Positions 6,584 through 8,866 of a stretch of DNA of 8,866 bases are shown here, piece after piece. A program made the translations under genes and the position numbers. The notes under the pieces were generated by a model. The model had not been told where the DNA came from, did not search any database, and saw only the letters and a list, made by a program, of their open reading frames with translations. Each line of letters starts with the position of its first letter. Position 1 is the first letter of the stretch. Origin of the DNA: Lentzea aerocolonigenes (GTDB lineage Bacteria > Actinomycetota > Actinomycetes > Mycobacteriales > Pseudonocardiaceae); the NCBI RefSeq assembly GCF_000955955.1, contig NZ_JYJG01000221.1:1-8866 (forward strand), read 5' to 3'.

Positions 6584-8866
6584 TCGGCAGGTTGTTCCGC
6601 ACCGCACCTCTGACGTGCACGTTCCTGATCGTCTTCTGGACCGTCGGGGCGTTGACCGGTGCGATCGGCGGTGCGAGCGACGAGCTGCTCGGGCTGGTCG
6701 GCTTCGGCAGCGACGCTCCGCTGTGGACGGTGCTGAGCTCGGCGCTGTGGTCGATGGACCTGCTGGGTTACGTGGCGACCACGGTGCTGCTGCTGGCCTT
6801 CGGGCCGCTGGCCGAGCGGTCGTTCGGCGCGCTGCGAACGGCGGCGATCTTCCTGACGTCGCACGTGCTGGGCTCGTTCTTCGGGCTCGGCGTGGTGCTG
6901 CTCGGGCGGGACGTGCACTGGTCGTGGCTCGAGTCGCTGGTGGGCGAGGTCGCGGCGGGGCCGTCGATCGGCGGCGTGGGTCTGGCGCTCGCGCTCACGT
7001 TCCGGCTGCCGCCCTTGTGGAGGCGCCGCGTCCGACTGTTGATGATCTTGTCGGTGCTGGTGCTCACACTGTACTCAGGTTGGCTGGAAGACGTGCTCCG
7101 GCTGTCCGGTGGCGTGGCCGGACTCCTGATCGGGGCGTTGTTCCTGAAGCGCGGCGCTGAGCACACGCAGCGTTCGCTCCAGGAGACCCGCGTGCTGGTG
7201 GCGTTGCTGCTCGCGGCGTCGGCACTCGGGCCGGTGGTGGCGATGATGTCGCCGTTCCCCAACGGCCCCCTGTGGTGGTTCGCGGACGTCGTGGCGGTCG
7301 TGCAGCCCTCGCAGGACGACGTCGACGCGGTGTGCGGCGGTGGCGCGGACACGGTCGAGCTGTGCCGGACGATGATGATCCAGTTGTCCTACGGCAGGTT
7401 CCCCGCGTTCGTGATGTCGCTGCTGCCGGCGTTGCTGCTCCTCGTGCTGGCGGAGGGGTTGCGGCGCGGGCGGCGGTTCGCGTGGTGGTCGGCGCTGGTG
7501 TGCAACGTGGCGTACTCCGCGTTCATCGGATGGTATGTCGTGGACGCCGCGCGGATTCCGGACATCGGCGCGGTGGAGGTCGTGTTCTCCTACAGCGTCC
7601 CGATGCTCGCACCGCTCGCGATCACCGTGGTGTTGTTGTTGACGCGCAAGCACTTCGCCGTGCGTCTGCCTCGGCATGCCGTCCGGAAGTTCTGGCGGTT
7701 CACGCTGGGCAGCGTGGCGTTGCTGTCGGCGCTGTACGTCTTCGGCGGGTACCTGGTCCGCGGCCAGTTCTCGCCGGAGCCGGGTTTCGCCGAGCTGCTC
7801 GCAGACCTGCCGACGCGGTTCCTGCCGCCGGGCTACCTGCCCGGCCTGGTGCCGCTGCAGTTCTCCTCCGAGGGGTTCGTCGGGACGCTGCTGTTCGAGT
7901 ACACGGGCGTGGTGTTCTGGCTGATCGTGCTGGCCGGTCTGCTGATGGCGTCGTGGCGCGCGTGGCCGACGTCGTGCGAGAAGGAGGCGGCGCACGCCCG
8001 CGACCTGATGCGGCGCTACGGCGGCTCGTCGTTGTCGTACATGACGACGTGGCGCGGCAACCAGTACTGGTTCACGCCCGACGGTGAGAACGCCATCGCG
8101 TACCGGGTGGTGGCGACGATCGCGCTGACGGTCGGCGACCCGATCGGCCCGTCGCGGGTCGAGGCCGTGCGCGGGTTCGCGGAGTTCTGCGCCCGCAACG
8201 GGTGGACGCCCTGCCTGTACAGCGTGGGCACGGAGACGAGGGAGGCGGTGGAAGGTCTCGGGTGGTCGGCGGTGCAGGTCGCCGAGGACACCGTGATCGA
8301 ACTGGACACGCTGGCGTTCACCGGCAAGAAGTGGCAGGACGTGCGCACGGCCCTGAACAAGGCCGCCAAGGCCGGCATCACGGCCGAGTGGTGCACGTAC
8401 GCCGACGCGCCGTACGCGATCACGGACCAGATCCGCTCGATCTCGGCGGAGTGGGTGGCCGAGAAGGGCCTGCCGGAGATGGGCTTCACGCTGGGCGGCC
8501 TGGAAGAGCTGACCGGCGACGGTGTCCGCTGCCTGCTGGCGGTCGACGGCGACCGCACCGTGCACGGCATCACGAGCTGGCTGCCGGTGTACGCCGACGG
8601 TGAGGTCATCGGGTACACGCTCGACTTCATGCGGCGCCGCGCGAACGGCTTCCGCGGCTCGATGGAGTTCCTGATCGCCTCTGCCGCACAACAACTTCAG
8701 ACCGAGGGTGCCCGGTTCCTGAGCCTGTCCGGCGCACCACTGGCCCGCCTGGACCGCGGTGAACGGCCCAGGGCGCTGCAACGCGTCCTCGACCTCACCG
8801 GCCAGGTGCTCGAGCCGGTGTACGGGTTCCGCTCGCTGTTCGCGTTCAAGGCGAAGTTCCAGCCCT
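6550..8866 (+). CDS. MprF-like aminoacyl-phospholipid synthase with rhomboid-like N-terminus (3' truncated)
   Basis: The frame is open for 772 codons and runs off the window. Numbered from GTG 6550, six helices (about 21-199) resemble a rhomboid: an ERSFG segment after helix 2, GPSIGG at 137-142 in the Ser-nucleophile position (S139), and RLSGGVAG at 184-191, where active rhomboids have a catalytic His before GG. Here that residue is S186, so protease activity is unlikely. Six more helices follow (about 215-470). From about 484 comes a DUF2156/MprF synthase domain with GDPIG, then YTLDFMRRR, GSMEFLI and SLSGAPLARL, ending in YGFRSLFAFKAKFQP. It probably transfers an amino acid from tRNA to a lipid on the cytoplasmic face. 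Basic loops fit this topology throughout; C262 and C272 lie in an outside loop. Only a short tail should be missing. GTG 6550 overlaps the esterase by 34 bases; TTG 6580 would overlap by four. Amino acid and lipid cannot be read from sequence. Confidence 0.85.
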   Translation, partial: MARATNRAGQLIGRLFRTAPLTCTFLIVFWTVGALTGAIGGASDELLGLVGFGSDAPLWTVLSSALWSMDLLGYVATTVLLLAFGPLAERSFGALRTAAIFLTSHVLGSFFGLGVVLLGRDVHWSWLESLVGEVAAGPSIGGVGLALALTFRLPPLWRRRVRLLMILSVLVLTLYSGWLEDVLRLSGGVAGLLIGALFLKRGAEHTQRSLQETRVLVALLLAASALGPVVAMMSPFPNGPLWWFADVVAVVQPSQDDVDAVCGGGADTVELCRTMMIQLSYGRFPAFVMSLLPALLLLVLAEGLRRGRRFAWWSALVCNVAYSAFIGWYVVDAARIPDIGAVEVVFSYSVPMLAPLAITVVLLLTRKHFAVRLPRHAVRKFWRFTLGSVALLSALYVFGGYLVRGQFSPEPGFAELLADLPTRFLPPGYLPGLVPLQFSSEGFVGTLLFEYTGVVFWLIVLAGLLMASWRAWPTSCEKEAAHARDLMRRYGGSSLSYMTTWRGNQYWFTPDGENAIAYRVVATIALTVGDPIGPSRVEAVRGFAEFCARNGWTPCLYSVGTETREAVEGLGWSAVQVAEDTVIELDTLAFTGKKWQDVRTALNKAAKAGITAEWCTYADAPYAITDQIRSISAEWVAEKGLPEMGFTLGGLEELTGDGVRCLLAVDGDRTVHGITSWLPVYADGEVIGYTLDFMRRRANGFRGSMEFLIASAAQQLQTEGARFLSLSGAPLARLDRGERPRALQRVLDLTGQVLEPVYGFRSLFAFKAKFQP

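Noticed and set aside
5312..6607. 431-codon minus-strand frame opposite the esterase
   Set aside because: It is Arg/His/Val-rich without motifs; the plus strand has a full catalytic triad and helices.
6363..8087. Plus-strand frames at 6363-7160 and 7272-8087 as separate genes
   Set aside because: They are in a different frame from the continuous open frame that starts at 6550, which contains the helices and MprF motifs without interruption; these are shifted shadows.
7075..8781. 568-codon minus-strand open frame
   Set aside because: It lies opposite the MprF-like gene, is an Arg/Gln/His/Pro-rich low-complexity translation with no domain, and is best explained as antisense to strongly G/C-ending codons.
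1..8866. CRISPR array, tRNA/rRNA genes, insertion sequences
   Set aside because: No regularly spaced repeats, no tRNA-like cloverleaf arms, and no transposase motifs or paired terminal repeats seen on either strand.

Overview
The window is GC-rich DNA with strong G/C preference at third codon positions. Its gene families, short AT-richer intergenic gaps and apparently leaderless starts fit a high-GC actinomycete. A Pseudonocardiales-type genome is my best guess, but it is inference. There are five solid protein genes in two divergent blocks, no RNA genes, no CRISPR array and no insertion sequence.

Left block, minus strand: a secreted S15/CocE-type Xaa-Pro dipeptidyl-peptidase (2304-4154) is followed after a very short gap by the DNA helicase gene recQ (264-2264, or to 2288 if a GTG start is used). 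The spacing suggests co-transcription, but no shared function is obvious. Positions 1-263, downstream of recQ, hold no credible gene, only a G-rich stretch with three GCATGC-centred repeats.

The 101-bp divergent gap (4155-4255) is unusually structured. It has a promoter-like -35/-10 pair in each direction, each placed so that the RNA would begin at or next to the start codon. It also has three short palindromes and a 26-codon reading frame with a good Shine-Dalgarno whose stop overlaps the next start.

Right block, plus strand: a maleylacetate reductase-family dehydrogenase (4256-5194) stands without any aromatic-ring-cleavage neighbours. After a 90-bp AT-richer gap comes a two-gene unit: a four-helix membrane-anchored serine esterase (5285-6583), and, overlapping it, a long membrane protein (6550 to the window end, 3' truncated). 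That protein runs open for about 772 codons. It carries a rhomboid-like six-helix domain that has lost its catalytic histidine, six further helices, and a cytoplasmic MprF/DUF2156 aminoacyl-phospholipid synthase domain.

The most interesting part is this last pair. A cytoplasmic tRNA-dependent lipid aminoacylase joined to a pseudo-rhomboid, and overlapped by an outward-facing esterase, looks like a make-and-remove module for aminoacylated membrane lipids. Such pairings have precedents elsewhere; the degenerate rhomboid domain is what I find least explained.
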